A stretch of 64,000 nt of DNA. It comes from Clostridium uliginosum. GTDB taxonomy: Bacteria > Bacillota > Clostridia > Clostridiales > Clostridiaceae. Numbering within the stretch: position 1 is the stretch's first letter; each line of letters opens with the position of its first letter. Positions 9,568 through 20,405 of the stretch are shown here, piece by piece. The notes below the pieces were generated by a model that worked only from the letters and a program-made list of their open reading frames with translations, searched no databases and was not told the DNA's origin. The position numbers were made by a program, and so were the translations under genes. The stretch lies in contig NZ_FOMG01000007.1 in the NCBI RefSeq assembly GCF_900112485.1, positions 1-64,000 of the forward strand, in the 5' to 3' direction.

Positions 9568-9902
9568 GTATTTTTTTAAATTTAAATTATATTAATTAAA
9601 TAGAATTAATATAACTCTTAATTCTATTTAAAACTGCCCTTAGTATAAGCTTAAACCAAATAATATTATAATTAATATAATTCACTATTTATATGGTTAA
9701 CCTCTAAAGAAATAATAGAGATAATGAACAAATTCAAATGAACAATCATTTTTAGAATATATGTATTAGCACAAAATAATAGTGTAATAATAGTAATCAC
9801 ACTTACTCTCATTACACACTCAACATAACATATATAAACTTTCTTTTATTAATCATCGTTAAAATTATTAATGTTTTAATCCCTAAAAAAGGGTAAAAAA
9901 AA
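9568..9902. other. Gene-free AT-rich spacer between the two tRNA-Asn genes
   Basis: No reading frame, tRNA or convincing stem with a T run is visible. Confidence 0.6.
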
Positions 9903-9977
9903 TGGCTCCGCGAAGAGGACTCGAACCTCCAACCTATCGGTTAACAGCCGAGTGCTCCACCATTGAGCTATCGCGGA
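9903..9977 (-). tRNA. tRNA-Asn (GTT), second identical copy
   Basis: The 75-base tRNA is identical to the copy at 9448-9522. About 38 bases of 5' flank including the -10 and -35 boxes are also almost identical, so the duplicated unit included the promoter. Confidence 0.97.
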
Positions 9978-9994
9978 ACGTCATTACCTTTACT

Positions 9995-10022
9995 ATTATA
10001 ACAGGATTTAATTTAAATGCAA
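9995..10022 (-). promoter_or_regulatory. Promoter of tRNA-Asn, copy 2
   Basis: TTGCAT (10017-10022) and TATAAT (9995-10000) with a 16-base spacer on the minus strand. Confidence 0.7.
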
Positions 10023-10125
10023 CCCTTTTTATTAAAAAATACAAAAACAATATTTGGTTATTGTTTTTATATTAAATTTATTAACATCACATTTTACATT
10101 TTACATTTTTCAAATATTATGAAAT

Positions 10126-10172
10126 AAAAAGAACCAGACAAATAGCTGTATAAAACTATTTATCTGGTGCCT
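10126..10172 (-). terminator. Terminator after lysS
   Basis: On the minus strand CACCAGATAAATAG pairs with CTATTTGTCTGGT and is followed by TCTTTTTATTT, 27 bases after the lysS stop. Confidence 0.85.
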
Positions 10173-10198
10173 AAAAATATCTTAAAAAAGTATTCTTT

Positions 10199-11704
10199 CT
10201 AACTTTGTGGTTTCATTGTTGGGAATAATAGAACATCTCTAATAGATGCTGAATCAGTTAAAAACATAATAAGTCTATCAATTCCAATTCCTAAGCCACC
10301 TGTTGGAGGCATACCTGTTTCTAACGCACTCATAAACTGTTCATCCATCATATATGCTTCATCATCACCTAGTTCTCTATCTTTTGCTTGTTGTTCGAAT
10401 CTTTCTCTTTGAACTATAGGATCATTTAATTCTGAATAAGCATTACAAATCTCTCTACCAAATACAAATCCTTCAAATCTTTCAGTTAATTCTGGATTTC
10501 CTCTCTTCTTCTTAGTAAGAGGTGAAACTTCAACTGGATAATCCATTACAAATGTAGGTTGAATCATATTTGCTTCACCAAATTCTTCGTATAAAGCATT
10601 TAATACTTCTCCCTTTGTCACTGTATCTAAAGGCTTAGCAAATTCTAAATGTTTTTCCTTTGCTATAGCTTGAGCTTCTTCATTTGATTTTATTGCATTA
10701 AAGTCTACTCCAGCATGTTCCTTTACCACATCAACCATAGTTACTCTTCTCCATGGTGGCATAAAGTCTATTTCTGTTCCTTGGTACATAACCTTAGTAG
10801 TTCCATTTACCTTTTTGCACACATGTGCAACCATATTTTCTGTAATTTCCATCATATCATTATAATCAGAATATGCTTCATATAATTCAATAACAGTAAA
10901 TTCTGGGTTATGTCTAATTGACATTCCTTCATTTCTAAAGTTTCTACCCATTTCATATACTTTTTCAAATCCAGCAACAATTAATCTTTTAAGATATAAT
11001 TCTGTTGCAATTCTTAAATACATGTCAATACCTAAAGTATTATGATGAGTAATAAATGGCTTAGCTGCAGCACCTCCTGCTATTGGTGCAAGAATAGGGG
11101 TCTCAACTTCTAAGAATCCCTTATTATCTAAAAATTCTCTTATTCCTGAAATAATCTTGCTTCTCTTTATAAATGTATCTTTTACTTCTACATTTGTAAT
11201 TATATCAACTTCTCTTTGTCTATATCTTAAATCTGGATCTTTTAATCCGTGCCATTTTTCTGGTAGTGGTTTTAAAGATTTGCAGATTAATTTAAAAGTT
11301 TTTACCTTTACTGTAACTTCTTCAGTTCTTGTTTTGAATACTTCTCCTGTTGCTTCAATCCAATCACCAATATCATAAGTTTTGTATTCTTTTAAATTTT
11401 CTTCTCCAACTTCATCAATCTTTAAAAACAATTGCATTTTGCCATCTCTATCATGTATATCTGAGAAAACTACTTTACCTTGACCTCTCTTTGACATCAT
11501 TCTTCCAGCAACTGTTACTATTTTACCTTCTAATGTTTCATAATTAGACTTAACTTCTTCTGATGTATGAGTTCTTTCTACTTTATAAACATCAAAAGGA
11601 TCTTTTCCTACCTTTTGTAATTCGGTTAATTTATCTCTTCTTAAACCTTCTTGTTCGTTATACTGAGATTCTAACTCCTGTATACTTATTTCGTCAGTTG
11701 ACAT
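10199..11704 (-). CDS. lysS: Lysyl-tRNA synthetase, class II
   Basis: 501 residues, normal family length. It charges tRNA-Lys in the cytoplasm. An N-terminal OB-fold anticodon-binding domain (about residues 60-155) leads into the class II core with motif 2 [10 protein letters not shown] and motif 3 [15 protein letters not shown] near the C-terminus. ATG start with GGAGG upstream. greA lies 31 bases upstream on the same strand, so the two are probably cotranscribed, as in other clostridia. Confidence 0.97.
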   Translation of the reverse strand: MSTDEISIQELESQYNEQEGLRRDKLTELQKVGKDPFDVYKVERTHTSEEVKSNYETLEGKIVTVAGRMMSKRGQGKVVFSDIHDRDGKMQLFLKIDEVGEENLKEYKTYDIGDWIEATGEVFKTRTEEVTVKVKTFKLICKSLKPLPEKWHGLKDPDLRYRQREVDIITNVEVKDTFIKRSKIISGIREFLDNKGFLEVETPILAPIAGGAAAKPFITHHNTLGIDMYLRIATELYLKRLIVAGFEKVYEMGRNFRNEGMSIRHNPEFTVIELYEAYSDYNDMMEITENMVAHVCKKVNGTTKVMYQGTEIDFMPPWRRVTMVDVVKEHAGVDFNAIKSNEEAQAIAKEKHLEFAKPLDTVTKGEVLNALYEEFGEANMIQPTFVMDYPVEVSPLTKKKRGNPELTERFEGFVFGREICNAYSELNDPIVQRERFEQQAKDRELGDDEAYMMDEQFMSALETGMPPTGGLGIGIDRLIMFLTDSASIRDVLLFPTMKPQS

Positions 11705-11735
11705 ATTATCCCTCCGTTAATCGCTTCTTAAATTA

Positions 11736-12218
11736 TTAGTTCCTTTTTATTTCTAATACTTCGAACTTATTTACTCCATCTGGAACTACAACTTCTACTA
11801 TATCACCTAATTTTTTGCCTACTAAAGCTTTTCCAACTGGTGATTCATTTGATATTTTAAAATTCATAGGATCTGCTTCTGCTGAACCTACAATTGAGTA
11901 TTCAACTTCTTCGTCAAATTCATAATCTTTAACTTTAACTTTTGATCCAACTGCAATCATATCACTTGGAATATCTGATTCGTCTACAACAACAGCATTT
12001 TTTAGCATGTTTTCTAACTGAAGAATTCTTCCTTCAGTAAACGCTTGGTCATTCTTAGCTTCATCATATTCTGAGTTTTCGCTTAAGTCTCCATATCCTA
12101 ATGCAACTTTTATTTTTTCAGTTATTTCTTTTCTTTTAACTGTTTTTAAATGTTCTAGTTCACCTTCTAATTTCTTAACACCTTCATAAGTCATTACATA
12201 TTGTTTTGCTTCGCTCAT
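11736..12218 (-). CDS. greA: Transcription elongation factor GreA
   Basis: 160 residues. An N-terminal antiparallel coiled coil carries the acidic tip [18 protein letters not shown] that enters the RNA polymerase secondary channel to stimulate transcript cleavage and rescue backtracked complexes. The C-terminal FKBP-like domain ends in ...[20 protein letters not shown] start with AAGGGGAG. It probably forms an operon with lysS. Confidence 0.96.
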   Translation of the reverse strand: MSEAKQYVMTYEGVKKLEGELEHLKTVKRKEITEKIKVALGYGDLSENSEYDEAKNDQAFTEGRILQLENMLKNAVVVDESDIPSDMIAVGSKVKVKDYEFDEEVEYSIVGSAEADPMNFKISNESPVGKALVGKKLGDIVEVVVPDGVNKFEVLEIKRN

Positions 12219-12421
12219 ATTTTGCTCCCCTTTAAATAACCTTTTATTTTTTTATATTTAAGTGCCTAAACTAGGCATTTTACTTCAAAATCATTTAACT
12301 CATTATAAATCAGTGTATCTTATATGTCAATAAAGTCACTTACTGGACTAAATCAATTTCATTATTGTTATTAACTTATATGTATTCCTTACACTCTACA
12401 ATAATTCTTAAATATAAAATT

Positions 12422-13387
12422 TTATAATTTTTCTTTATAATCTTCTAAAAGTTCAATAACTGTTAAACTTTCATTTATTATATTTATTTGATTCTTAATC
12501 TCTGTTGATCTTGGAAGTCCTTTAAGATACCAAGAAGCATGCTTCCTCATCTCTCTTATAGCTTTATATTCTCCATCATTTTTAATAGCTAGTTCATAAT
12601 GTCTTATACACATTTCTAGTTTCTCTTCATATGATATTTCTTTAACACTATTACCTTTTAATGCATCTCCTACTTGTTTGAAAATCCAAGGATTTCCCAT
12701 ACTTCCTCTTGCAATCATTATTCCATCACAATCAGTAATTTTTTTCATTTTCAATGCATCTTCTGGAGAAAAAACATCTCCATTACCTATAACAGGAATA
12801 GAAACCGCTTGTTTAACCTCTCTTATTATATCCCAATCTGCACTTCCTTCATACATTTGCTTTCGAGTTCTTCCATGCACGGCTATCGCATCAGCTCCAG
12901 CTTGCTCTATTATCTTACCAAATTCTACTGCATTTATATGATCTTCATCATATCCTTTTCTAAATTTTACTGTAACAGGCTTTGTTGAAACCCTTTTTAT
13001 AGCACGCACAATATCATAAGCTAAATTAGGTTCTAACATTAATGCAGATCCTTCTTTGTTTCTAACTATCTTTGGTGCGGGGCATCCCATATTTATATCA
13101 ATAATGCAAATATCTTCTCTAGGGTTTAAATATTTTTCACAGATTTCTGCCATTATTTCAGGCTCACGACCAAAAATTTGAACAGCCACAGGAGCTTCTT
13201 CATCAGATACCCTAAGTAATGTTTGAGTATTTTCACTTCCATAGTATAATGCCTTCGCGCTTACCATTTCTGTATAAACTAATTCACATCCCATTTCTTT
13301 GCATAGACCTCTAAATGATATATCAGTGACACCTGCCATAGGTGCTAGAAATACACTATTCTCAAAACTCATATTTCCTATTTTCAT
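12422..13387 (-). CDS. dusB: tRNA-dihydrouridine synthase
   Basis: 321 residues, FMN-dependent TIM-barrel enzyme that reduces uridines in the tRNA D-loop. Visible motifs are the N-terminal [20 protein letters not shown] with the catalytic-loop Cys, [13 protein letters not shown] and [11 protein letters not shown]. It starts seven bases after the coaX stop, with its AGGAG inside that gap, so it is translated with coaX. Confidence 0.94.
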   Translation of the reverse strand: MKIGNMSFENSVFLAPMAGVTDISFRGLCKEMGCELVYTEMVSAKALYYGSENTQTLLRVSDEEAPVAVQIFGREPEIMAEICEKYLNPREDICIIDINMGCPAPKIVRNKEGSALMLEPNLAYDIVRAIKRVSTKPVTVKFRKGYDEDHINAVEFGKIIEQAGADAIAVHGRTRKQMYEGSADWDIIREVKQAVSIPVIGNGDVFSPEDALKMKKITDCDGIMIARGSMGNPWIFKQVGDALKGNSVKEISYEEKLEMCIRHYELAIKNDGEYKAIREMRKHASWYLKGLPRSTEIKNQINIINESLTVIELLEDYKEKL

Positions 13388-13394
13388 TTAGACT

Positions 13395-14168
13395 CTACTC
13401 CTTATTCTTTTCGTATAATATTTTTAATCCTTCTAAAGTTAAATCTGAATCTACCTTATCTATTACATTCGTTTCATTCGCAATCAAATTAGCTAATCCT
13501 CCTGTTGCTATAACAAAAGGTTCTTCTTCATTACTCATTTCCTCTTTCATTTTCTTTATAATATATTCAACTTGCCCTACATATCCAAATACAACACCAG
13601 ATTGAATACTTGCTACAGTATTTTTACAAATAACCTTTCTTGGTACTTCTAATTCTACTCTTGGTAACTTAGCTGCTCTCTCAAACAATGCATCTGAAGC
13701 AATTCTAAGTCCTGGACATATACATCCGCCTAAATAGTCCCCATTACCTGTTACAGCACAAAATGTTGTAGCTGTTCCAAAGTCTAAAATAATAACTGGT
13801 CTTTTATAAATTTCAAAAGCAGCAACAGCATTTACTATCCTATCTGCTCCAACCTCTTTAGGATTATCATATTTAATATTAATTCCTGTTTTTATGCCAG
13901 GTCCAACTATTATAGGTTCCTTACCGAAACATCTTCTTAACATATTTTCTAAGGAATGCATTATATTGGGAACAACAGATGAAACAATGATCCCTTTAAC
14001 CTGTTTAGCATCCAAATCGCTTAAATTAAACAATTGCATTATTTGTATACTATATTCATCTGAAGTCTTGTTTCCTTCAGTTGAAATACGCCAACTTGCT
14101 ATATATTTTTTATCCTTGTATACTCCAAATACAATATTAGTATTACCTGCATCAACGAGTAAAATCAT
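13395..14168 (-). CDS. coaX: Type III pantothenate kinase
   Basis: About 257 residues. It performs the first step of coenzyme A synthesis, phosphorylating pantothenate. ASKHA-fold motifs: the phosphate-binding [10 protein letters not shown] at the N-terminus, [11 protein letters not shown] and [12 protein letters not shown] in the middle, ending with an ATGGLA segment. The ATG at 14168 with AAGGTGG upstream is preferred over the GTG at 14180, which overlaps that site. It precedes dusB with a seven-base gap. Confidence 0.94.
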   Translation of the reverse strand: MILLVDAGNTNIVFGVYKDKKYIASWRISTEGNKTSDEYSIQIMQLFNLSDLDAKQVKGIIVSSVVPNIMHSLENMLRRCFGKEPIIVGPGIKTGINIKYDNPKEVGADRIVNAVAAFEIYKRPVIILDFGTATTFCAVTGNGDYLGGCICPGLRIASDALFERAAKLPRVELEVPRKVICKNTVASIQSGVVFGYVGQVEYIIKKMKEEMSNEEEPFVIATGGLANLIANETNVIDKVDSDLTLEGLKILYEKNKE

Positions 14169-14191
14169 TAAAAGCACCACCTTAATATTAA

Positions 14192-14217
14192 TTAAAAAGC
14201 AGCCCTAGAGCTGCCTT
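14192..14217 (-). terminator. Terminator after fhs
   Basis: AAGGCAGCTCTAGGGCTGCTTTTTAA on the minus strand: a compact GC-rich stem with a T5 run, lying between the fhs stop and the coaX start. Confidence 0.85.
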
Positions 14218-14292
14218 AATTTAGTAATTTACTTCAAAATAACAATATAATTTTAACAATTCACACTAATTTGTCAAGGGTTTCAATGAAAA

Positions 14293-15963
14293 TTAAAATA
14301 AGCCTACTATTTCTCCATCCTTAAGTACATCCATCTTATTTGCTGCTGGAACCTTTGGAAGTCCTGGCATTGTCATTATATTTCCTGTTTGTACCACTAT
14401 AAATCCAGCACCATTAGAAACTCTTACTTCTTGCACTGTTATGTCAAAGCCTTCTGGTTTAGCTAAAAGATTAGGATTATCTGACAATGAATATTGAGTC
14501 TTTGCCATACATATAGGTAGTTTATCTAAACCAAACTTAACTAATTCAGATATTTGCTTTTTAGCTTCATTGCTATATGAAACTCCATTAGCTCCATATA
14601 TTTCCTTAGCTATAGTTAATACCTTTTCTTCAATAGTCTTATCCACATCATAAATTGGCATAAATTTCGAATCATTTTTGTCTAAAATATCTACTACTAT
14701 TTTTCCTAATTCTAATCCACCTTCTCCACCTTTTTCCCATACATCTGAAAGTGCAACTTTAACGCCTAATTTATCACAAAAATCTTTTACAAATTTAACT
14801 TCTTCATCACTGTCAGTTACAAATCTATTAATTGCTACTACAGTATCAACATTAAATTTCTTAATATTTTCTATTTGTTTCTCTAGATTAGCTATTCCAT
14901 TTGCTAAGGCTTCTACATTTGGAGTGTTTAATTTATCCTTTGCAACTCCTCCATGATGTTTTAAAGCTCTTATGGTTGCTACAATAACAACACAAGATGG
15001 ATTTAAATTTCCGTATCTACATTTAATATCAAAGAATTTTTCAGCTCCTAAATCAGCACCAAACCCTGCTTCAGTTATTGTAATATCTCCTAATTTCATT
15101 GCTAGTTTAGTTGCCATTATAGAATTACATCCATGAGCTATATTAGCAAATGGTCCTCCATGTATTAATGCAGGAGTATTTTCTAAAGTTTGAACTAAGT
15201 TAGGCTTAATAGCATCTTTCATTAACAAAGCCATTGCACCTTGAACTTCTAACTGCTTTGCATAAACTGGATTTGCATCTAAATCATATGCTATTAAAAT
15301 ATTACCCATTCTTTCCTTTAAATCTTCTAAATCAGTAGCTAAACAAAGTATAGCCATTATTTCTGATGCAACAGTTATAGTAAATCCATCTTCTCTAACA
15401 AATCCGTTGATTTTTCCACCCATACCAACAATAATTTTTCTTAAAGCTCTATCATTCATGTCCATAACTCTTTTAAATAGTATTCTTCTTGAATCTATTT
15501 TTAAATTATTTCCTTGGTGTATATGATTATCTATTGCAGCTGATAATAAATTATTAGCACATGTAATAGCATGCATGTCACCAGTAAAATGAAGATTAAT
15601 ATCTTCCATTGGAACTACTTGTGCATATCCACCACCTGCAGCTCCACCTTTTATTCCAAATACTGGTCCTAAAGATGGTTCTCTTAATGCTATAACTGCC
15701 TTTTTACCCATTTTATTTAATGCCTGACCAAGACCTACAGTTACAGTTGATTTTCCTTCACCTGCTGGAGTAGGATTTATAGCTGTCACTAACACTAATT
15801 TTCCATCTTTATTATCTTTAACTTTATCATAAACATCTAAAGAAATTTTACATTTGTATTTGCCATAGTATTCAATGTCATCTTCACATAATCCTAACTT
15901 TTCAGCCACACTTTTTATTGGTTCCATTTTTGCCTCTTGAGCAATTTGAATATCACTTTTCAT
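14293..15963 (-). CDS. fhs: Formate--tetrahydrofolate ligase
   Basis: 556 residues, full length. ATP-dependent formation of 10-formyl-THF from formate, feeding purine and fMet synthesis and the Wood-Ljungdahl methyl branch in acetogens. The nucleotide loop [16 protein letters not shown] is near residue 66, and the family signature [15 protein letters not shown] follows. AGGAGG precedes the ATG. It appears to be a single-gene unit with its own terminator. Confidence 0.97.
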   Translation of the reverse strand: MKSDIQIAQEAKMEPIKSVAEKLGLCEDDIEYYGKYKCKISLDVYDKVKDNKDGKLVLVTAINPTPAGEGKSTVTVGLGQALNKMGKKAVIALREPSLGPVFGIKGGAAGGGYAQVVPMEDINLHFTGDMHAITCANNLLSAAIDNHIHQGNNLKIDSRRILFKRVMDMNDRALRKIIVGMGGKINGFVREDGFTITVASEIMAILCLATDLEDLKERMGNILIAYDLDANPVYAKQLEVQGAMALLMKDAIKPNLVQTLENTPALIHGGPFANIAHGCNSIMATKLAMKLGDITITEAGFGADLGAEKFFDIKCRYGNLNPSCVVIVATIRALKHHGGVAKDKLNTPNVEALANGIANLEKQIENIKKFNVDTVVAINRFVTDSDEEVKFVKDFCDKLGVKVALSDVWEKGGEGGLELGKIVVDILDKNDSKFMPIYDVDKTIEEKVLTIAKEIYGANGVSYSNEAKKQISELVKFGLDKLPICMAKTQYSLSDNPNLLAKPEGFDITVQEVRVSNGAGFIVVQTGNIMTMPGLPKVPAANKMDVLKDGEIVGLF

Positions 15964-16081
15964 TGAATAAGCCTCCTATTAATCATATATTAATTTAATA
16001 AACATAAAAATTAAACTTATTATATCATTTTAATCTTAAAGGCGAAAGATTTTTCGAATATTTAGCTCATATTTTTATAAA

Positions 16082-16228
16082 TCATTCGTGTAAGTAGGAT
16101 GCTTAGTCTCAGTTGGCGTTTTAACTCCATCCGAAACATAGAAATCGTATTCAGGAGTGTGTAGCTGTTATTTCCCACTTGTAGAAGGGTGAGTATTACA
16201 GATGCTGGCTATCGGATAAATCACTACA
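16082..16228 (-). other. Structured or degenerate element between ftsH and fhs
   Basis: A less AT-rich island inside a 390-bp gap. On the minus strand it can fold with nested stems (GGATG/CATCC enclosing AGTT/AACT) and a longer-range ATCCGA/TCGGAT pairing. One minus frame reads like coding sequence (ending GVKTPTETKHPTYTNDL and a stop at 16075-16077) but carries an in-frame TAA about 45 codons before the end and no start or ribosome-binding site. I cannot decide between a structured RNA and the remnant of a mobile-element gene. Confidence 0.4.
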
Positions 16229-16302
16229 CTTATTTCATTAATTATTTATATATTTGTACTATACCAAAATATATAAAGTTTTTTCATACTTTAAGCATAT
16301 TT

Positions 16303-16353
16303 AAAAAAAGAGGTTTTTTAAAAGAATTACTTCTCTTAAAAAACCTCTTTTTT
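16303..16353. terminator. Strong terminator after ftsH
   Basis: AAAAAGAGGTTTTTTAA and TTAAAAAACCTCTTTTTTT form a long stem with T runs on both strands, four bases after the ftsH stop. Confidence 0.9.
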
Positions 16354-16356
16354 TCA

Positions 16357-18165
16357 TTAATTACTTGCAAAAATTTCTTCAAATTCTTTCCCTTCAATCT
16401 TTTCTTTTTCAAGTAAGACTCCAGCAACTGCATGTAATTTATTCATATTTTCTTTTAATAGACTTTCTGCCTTAGAATAAGCTTCGTCTATAAAATCTTT
16501 TATTTCTTTATCTATTTTAGAACTAATTTCCTCACTGAAGTTTCTTCCTTTTCCCAAATTTCTTCCTAGGAATACTTCATTATCATTATCTGCTCCATAA
16601 GATATAGTACCAATTTTGTCACTCATACCGTATTCCATAACCATACTTCTTGCTATAGCACTGGCCCTATCAATATCATTCTTTGCACCAGTACTTATAT
16701 CTCCAAGAATTAGCTTTTCAGCAACCCTTCCGCCTAAAAGACCTATCATATCATTCTTAAGTTTTGTCTTTGATGTATATGAAGTATCCTCATTCGGAAG
16801 ATGCATAGTATATCCACCAGCTCTACCTCTTGGAATTATACTTATTTCATGAACTTTATCTGAATTAGGAAGTAATTTCATAACAACTGCATGCCCAGCT
16901 TCATGATATGCTGTTAGCTTTTTATCATGATCAGTTATAAGCCTACTCTTCTTTTCAGGTCCTGCAATTACTCTTGTTATTGCTTCTTCCATTTCTTGCA
17001 TTGAAATTCTTTTTTTCTCTCTTCTTACAGCAAGCAATGCTGCTTCATTAGCTAAATTTTCTAAATCTGCACCTGAAAAACCAGGTGTTCTTTTAGCTAA
17101 TACATTTAACTCAACATTTTCCTCAAGAGGTTTCTTTCTTGTATGAACTACAAGAATCTCTTCTCTTCCTTTTACGTCAGGAATTCCTACAAGCACTTGC
17201 CTATCAAATCTACCTGGTCTTAATAATGCTGGATCTAATATATCTGGTCTGTTAGTTGCAGCTATCATAATAATACCTTCATTAGCACCAAATCCGTCCA
17301 TCTCAACAAGAAGTTGATTTAATGTTTGTTCTCTTTCATCATGTCCACCGCCAAGACCTGCACCTCTTTGTCTTCCAACAGCATCTATTTCATCTATAAA
17401 AATTAAACACGGCGCATTTTTCTTTGCATCCTCAAATAAACTTCTAACCCTTGATGCACCTACTCCAACAAACATTTCAACGAAGTCTGATCCTGAAATA
17501 CTAAAGAATGGTACTCCAGCTTCTCCTGATACAGCTTTTGCAAGCAATGTTTTACCTGTTCCTGGAGGTCCAACCAATAATACACCCTTTGGTATTCTTG
17601 CACCTATTTCAAGATATCTTGATGGATTCTTTAAAAAGTCAACTATTTCTTCTAATTCCACTTTTTCCTCATCTGCACCTGCAACATCTTTAAATGTGAC
17701 TTTTTGCGATTCTGGAGTAGCCATTTTAGCCTTACTTTTTCCAAAGTTCATGACACCTCTTCCACCACCGCCACCTTGCGATTGTTGAGTAAATACAAAT
17801 AGAAATACTAAGAAAACTACAACTAATAAAACACTTGGTATTAATGTTGTAAGCCACACTCCACTGTTAGATGGCTGTTCAAAATCTATCCTTACATCCG
17901 ATTTTGGTTCTTCTTTAAGCAAAGAATTAATAACATCATCTGGGACATTAGTAATGAAACTTTTATTATCTCTAGTTTTTCCTTCAACAATTTTCTTATC
18001 TTCTTTAACAACAATACTCTCTATTTGATTTTCACTCCACTTTTGTTGAAATGAACTATATGCTATATTATCAGAACTTTTTCCTGTTTGCCACATAGCA
18101 ACTGATGCTAAAACAAGCATAACTGAAACTACGATCCACAAAGCTGCACTTGAATATTTTTTCAT
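16357..18165 (-). CDS. ftsH: ATP-dependent zinc metalloprotease FtsH
   Basis: 602 residues. Membrane-anchored AAA+ protease for quality control of membrane and short-lived proteins. Two transmembrane helices (about 7-25 and 106-126) flank an extracytoplasmic segment. A Gly-rich linker leads to Walker A GPPGTGKT (near 199-206), Walker B LIFIDEID, the second region of homology ([21 protein letters not shown]) and the zinc site HEAGH near residue 425. It follows hpt by 73 bases, the conserved tilS-hpt-ftsH order of Firmicutes. Confidence 0.97.
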   Translation of the reverse strand: MKKYSSAALWIVVSVMLVLASVAMWQTGKSSDNIAYSSFQQKWSENQIESIVVKEDKKIVEGKTRDNKSFITNVPDDVINSLLKEEPKSDVRIDFEQPSNSGVWLTTLIPSVLLVVVFLVFLFVFTQQSQGGGGGRGVMNFGKSKAKMATPESQKVTFKDVAGADEEKVELEEIVDFLKNPSRYLEIGARIPKGVLLVGPPGTGKTLLAKAVSGEAGVPFFSISGSDFVEMFVGVGASRVRSLFEDAKKNAPCLIFIDEIDAVGRQRGAGLGGGHDEREQTLNQLLVEMDGFGANEGIIMIAATNRPDILDPALLRPGRFDRQVLVGIPDVKGREEILVVHTRKKPLEENVELNVLAKRTPGFSGADLENLANEAALLAVRREKKRISMQEMEEAITRVIAGPEKKSRLITDHDKKLTAYHEAGHAVVMKLLPNSDKVHEISIIPRGRAGGYTMHLPNEDTSYTSKTKLKNDMIGLLGGRVAEKLILGDISTGAKNDIDRASAIARSMVMEYGMSDKIGTISYGADNDNEVFLGRNLGKGRNFSEEISSKIDKEIKDFIDEAYSKAESLLKENMNKLHAVAGVLLEKEKIEGKEFEEIFASN

Positions 18166-18238
18166 TCAAGGCCCCCCTCTCTTCTACATGATTTTAATTT
18201 TACCATAGGGATATTTTTATTACAATAAATTGCAATCT

Positions 18239-18778
18239 CTATTTTTCATATACTTCTGGTTTTAATGTTCCAATAAAAGGTAGGTTCCTATATTTTTCCG
18301 CATAGTCAATTCCATATCCTACTATAAATGCATCTGGCACTCCAAAACCTATGTATTTTACATCTAATTCAGCCTTTCTTCTTGCAGGCTTATTCAATAA
18401 AGAAACTATCTCTATACTATTAGCCTTTCTTGCTTTTAAATATTTAAGTAGATAACTAAGAGTAACTCCACTATCCACTATATCTTCTACTAATAAAATA
18501 TCTTTTCCTTCAACACTGTGATCTAAATCCTTTAAAATTCTTACAACTCCTGAGCTTTCTGTTGAATTTCCATAGCTTGATACAGCCATAAAATCTATTT
18601 CGCAAGGAATTGATATATTTTTAAGTAACTCTGCTGCAAAAATCACAGAACCCTTAAGTATTCCTACTACAACTAACTCTTTTCCTTTGTAATCATTGCT
18701 TATTTGTTTTCCTAATTCATTAATCTTATTACTTAAAGCCTCTTCATCAAATAATATTTCTTGTATGTCTTCTCTCAT
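18239..18778 (-). CDS. hpt: Hypoxanthine phosphoribosyltransferase
   Basis: 179 residues. Purine salvage enzyme joining hypoxanthine or guanine to PRPP. The PRPP loop ILLVEDIVDSGVTL and the upstream VGILKGSVIFAAELL motif are both intact. It starts four bases after the tilS stop, so the two are translationally linked, as in other Firmicutes. Confidence 0.96.
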   Translation of the reverse strand: MREDIQEILFDEEALSNKINELGKQISNDYKGKELVVVGILKGSVIFAAELLKNISIPCEIDFMAVSSYGNSTESSGVVRILKDLDHSVEGKDILLVEDIVDSGVTLSYLLKYLKARKANSIEIVSLLNKPARRKAELDVKYIGFGVPDAFIVGYGIDYAEKYRNLPFIGTLKPEVYEK

Positions 18779-18782
18779 TATT

Positions 18783-20201
18783 TTATTCCTTTCTTTTAAC
18801 CACTACTTTTAATATATTTTTACTGCTATTTGTAATTTTATAATCTTCAGCTACTCTTATCCCAGCTACCCATGCAATATCATCATCAAAACATAGTAAT
18901 GGAATATTATCTCTTTCTTCCTTTGGTACTTTCATATCTATGAAAATATCTTTTATCTTCTTTTTGCCTTTCATTCCTAACGGAATCATCTTATCTCCAT
19001 CTAATCTTTTCCTTACTGAAATAATAGAATTTATTTTATCAAAGTCAAAATATTTTATCAAGTTATTTTGTTTTAAGTCTAATTCTTCGTCTAACTTATT
19101 TGAAATTACAGACATTTTAATGGTGTACTCATTAAATTCAATTAAATCTTTACCTACATTTTTTTTGTTTAAGATAACTTTATTTTCATTAGATACTTTT
19201 TCATTTTTTTTACTATTATGTTTTAGATGTATATCTCCATAAATATTTTCAGCATAAATTTCTTTAGGTAAACTTATAATTTTCCCTGTTGCTTTCTTTG
19301 AAAGGTCCAAAATATCATATATATGTTTCATCTCAAAATCATAATGAGATTCTGAACACTCAACCACAGCATTTCTTATAACTCTAGTTACTAAAACTTC
19401 TTCTTCATTAAACAATTCTTTCCTTAATAACAAATCATTATTAATATTTGTTCTTTCACAATATTTATTATAGGCCTTTGTTGATAAACTCTCAATGAAA
19501 GTATTGTCTTTTTGTATTAAGAGTGACATTCTATTTAATGTTTGAACTATTTCTTCATTAAAATTTTGTTTCATATAAGGTAAAATATCTAATCTTATTT
19601 TGTTTCTATTATAAGTCTTTTCAAAGTTAGTTTTATCTATTCTAGGATTTAATTTTTTATCTTTTATATATTGTTCTACTTCCTTTCTAGATAAACATAA
19701 AATTGGTCTTATTATTTTATCTTCTCTCGAAACCTTAATCCCGCCCAAGCCTTCAAGACCCGTTCCTCTCATTAATCTAAACAATATAGTTTCAGCTTGA
19801 TCATTTGCATTATGTGCAGTAGCAATTTTATTAAATCCATGATTCTTTAAAATTTCATCAAAAAAATCATATCTAGCATTTCTTCCAGCCATCTCTGAAG
19901 ATAATTTATATTCTTTGGCATATTGATTTATATCTACTCTTTTAATAAAATAAGGAATTTTCATCTCCTTGCATGTATTAATTACAAATTTTTCATCATT
20001 AAAGGCATCTTCGCCTCTTAAAAGATGATTTAAATGAGCTGCTCCAATATCTATTTTTAGTTCATCCTTTAATTCAAGTAAGATATTTAAAAGACATAGG
20101 GAATCAGGTCCTCCCGAAAGAGCTACTAATATTTTATCTCCTACCTTTATTAATTTATTATCCTTGATGTAAGATAATACTCTTTTATTCAAATTTAACA
20201 C
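18783..20201 (-). CDS. tilS: tRNA(Ile)-lysidine synthetase
   Basis: 472 residues. It converts C34 of the CAU-anticodon tRNA-Ile to lysidine so that it reads AUA. The PP-loop VALSGGPDSLCLLNIL near residue 30 binds ATP; a central TilS region and a C-terminal substrate-binding domain follow (ISVRKRLDGDKMIPLGMKGKKK near residue 400). It is first in the tilS-hpt pair, downstream of spoIIE. Confidence 0.95.
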   Translation of the reverse strand: MLNLNKRVLSYIKDNKLIKVGDKILVALSGGPDSLCLLNILLELKDELKIDIGAAHLNHLLRGEDAFNDEKFVINTCKEMKIPYFIKRVDINQYAKEYKLSSEMAGRNARYDFFDEILKNHGFNKIATAHNANDQAETILFRLMRGTGLEGLGGIKVSREDKIIRPILCLSRKEVEQYIKDKKLNPRIDKTNFEKTYNRNKIRLDILPYMKQNFNEEIVQTLNRMSLLIQKDNTFIESLSTKAYNKYCERTNINNDLLLRKELFNEEEVLVTRVIRNAVVECSESHYDFEMKHIYDILDLSKKATGKIISLPKEIYAENIYGDIHLKHNSKKNEKVSNENKVILNKKNVGKDLIEFNEYTIKMSVISNKLDEELDLKQNNLIKYFDFDKINSIISVRKRLDGDKMIPLGMKGKKKIKDIFIDMKVPKEERDNIPLLCFDDDIAWVAGIRVAEDYKITNSSKNILKVVVKRKE

Positions 20202-20295
20202 TTCCTAATTATTTTTACGACATATAATATAATACCTTATATTTATTTTAAATGTAAATAACCTTAACAATAAAATTAAATGATTTCATTAATAA

Positions 20296-20324
20296 AAACT
20301 GCTGTAATAATACAGCAGTTTTTT
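20296..20324. terminator. Terminator between spoIIE and tilS
   Basis: AAACTGCTGTA and TACAGCAGTTTTTT form a 10-bp stem with T runs on both sides. Confidence 0.85.
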
Positions 20325-20336
20325 AATTTTAGTCTA

Positions 20337-20405
20337 TAAGGCATCATCACAAAATAATAAGCCAGTATACTTGTATCTTAGACTCACTATTTTTTTAAAT
20401 GTCTA
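20337..20405. repeat. Dispersed palindromic repeat, short copy at spoIIE stop
   Basis: About 69 bp. The left end ATAAGGCATCATCACAAAAT resembles the family left end, and the right end (complement of TAGACATTTAAAAAAATA) resembles the right end of copy C. The first three bases of that right end are the spoIIE stop codon TAG. Confidence 0.5.
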
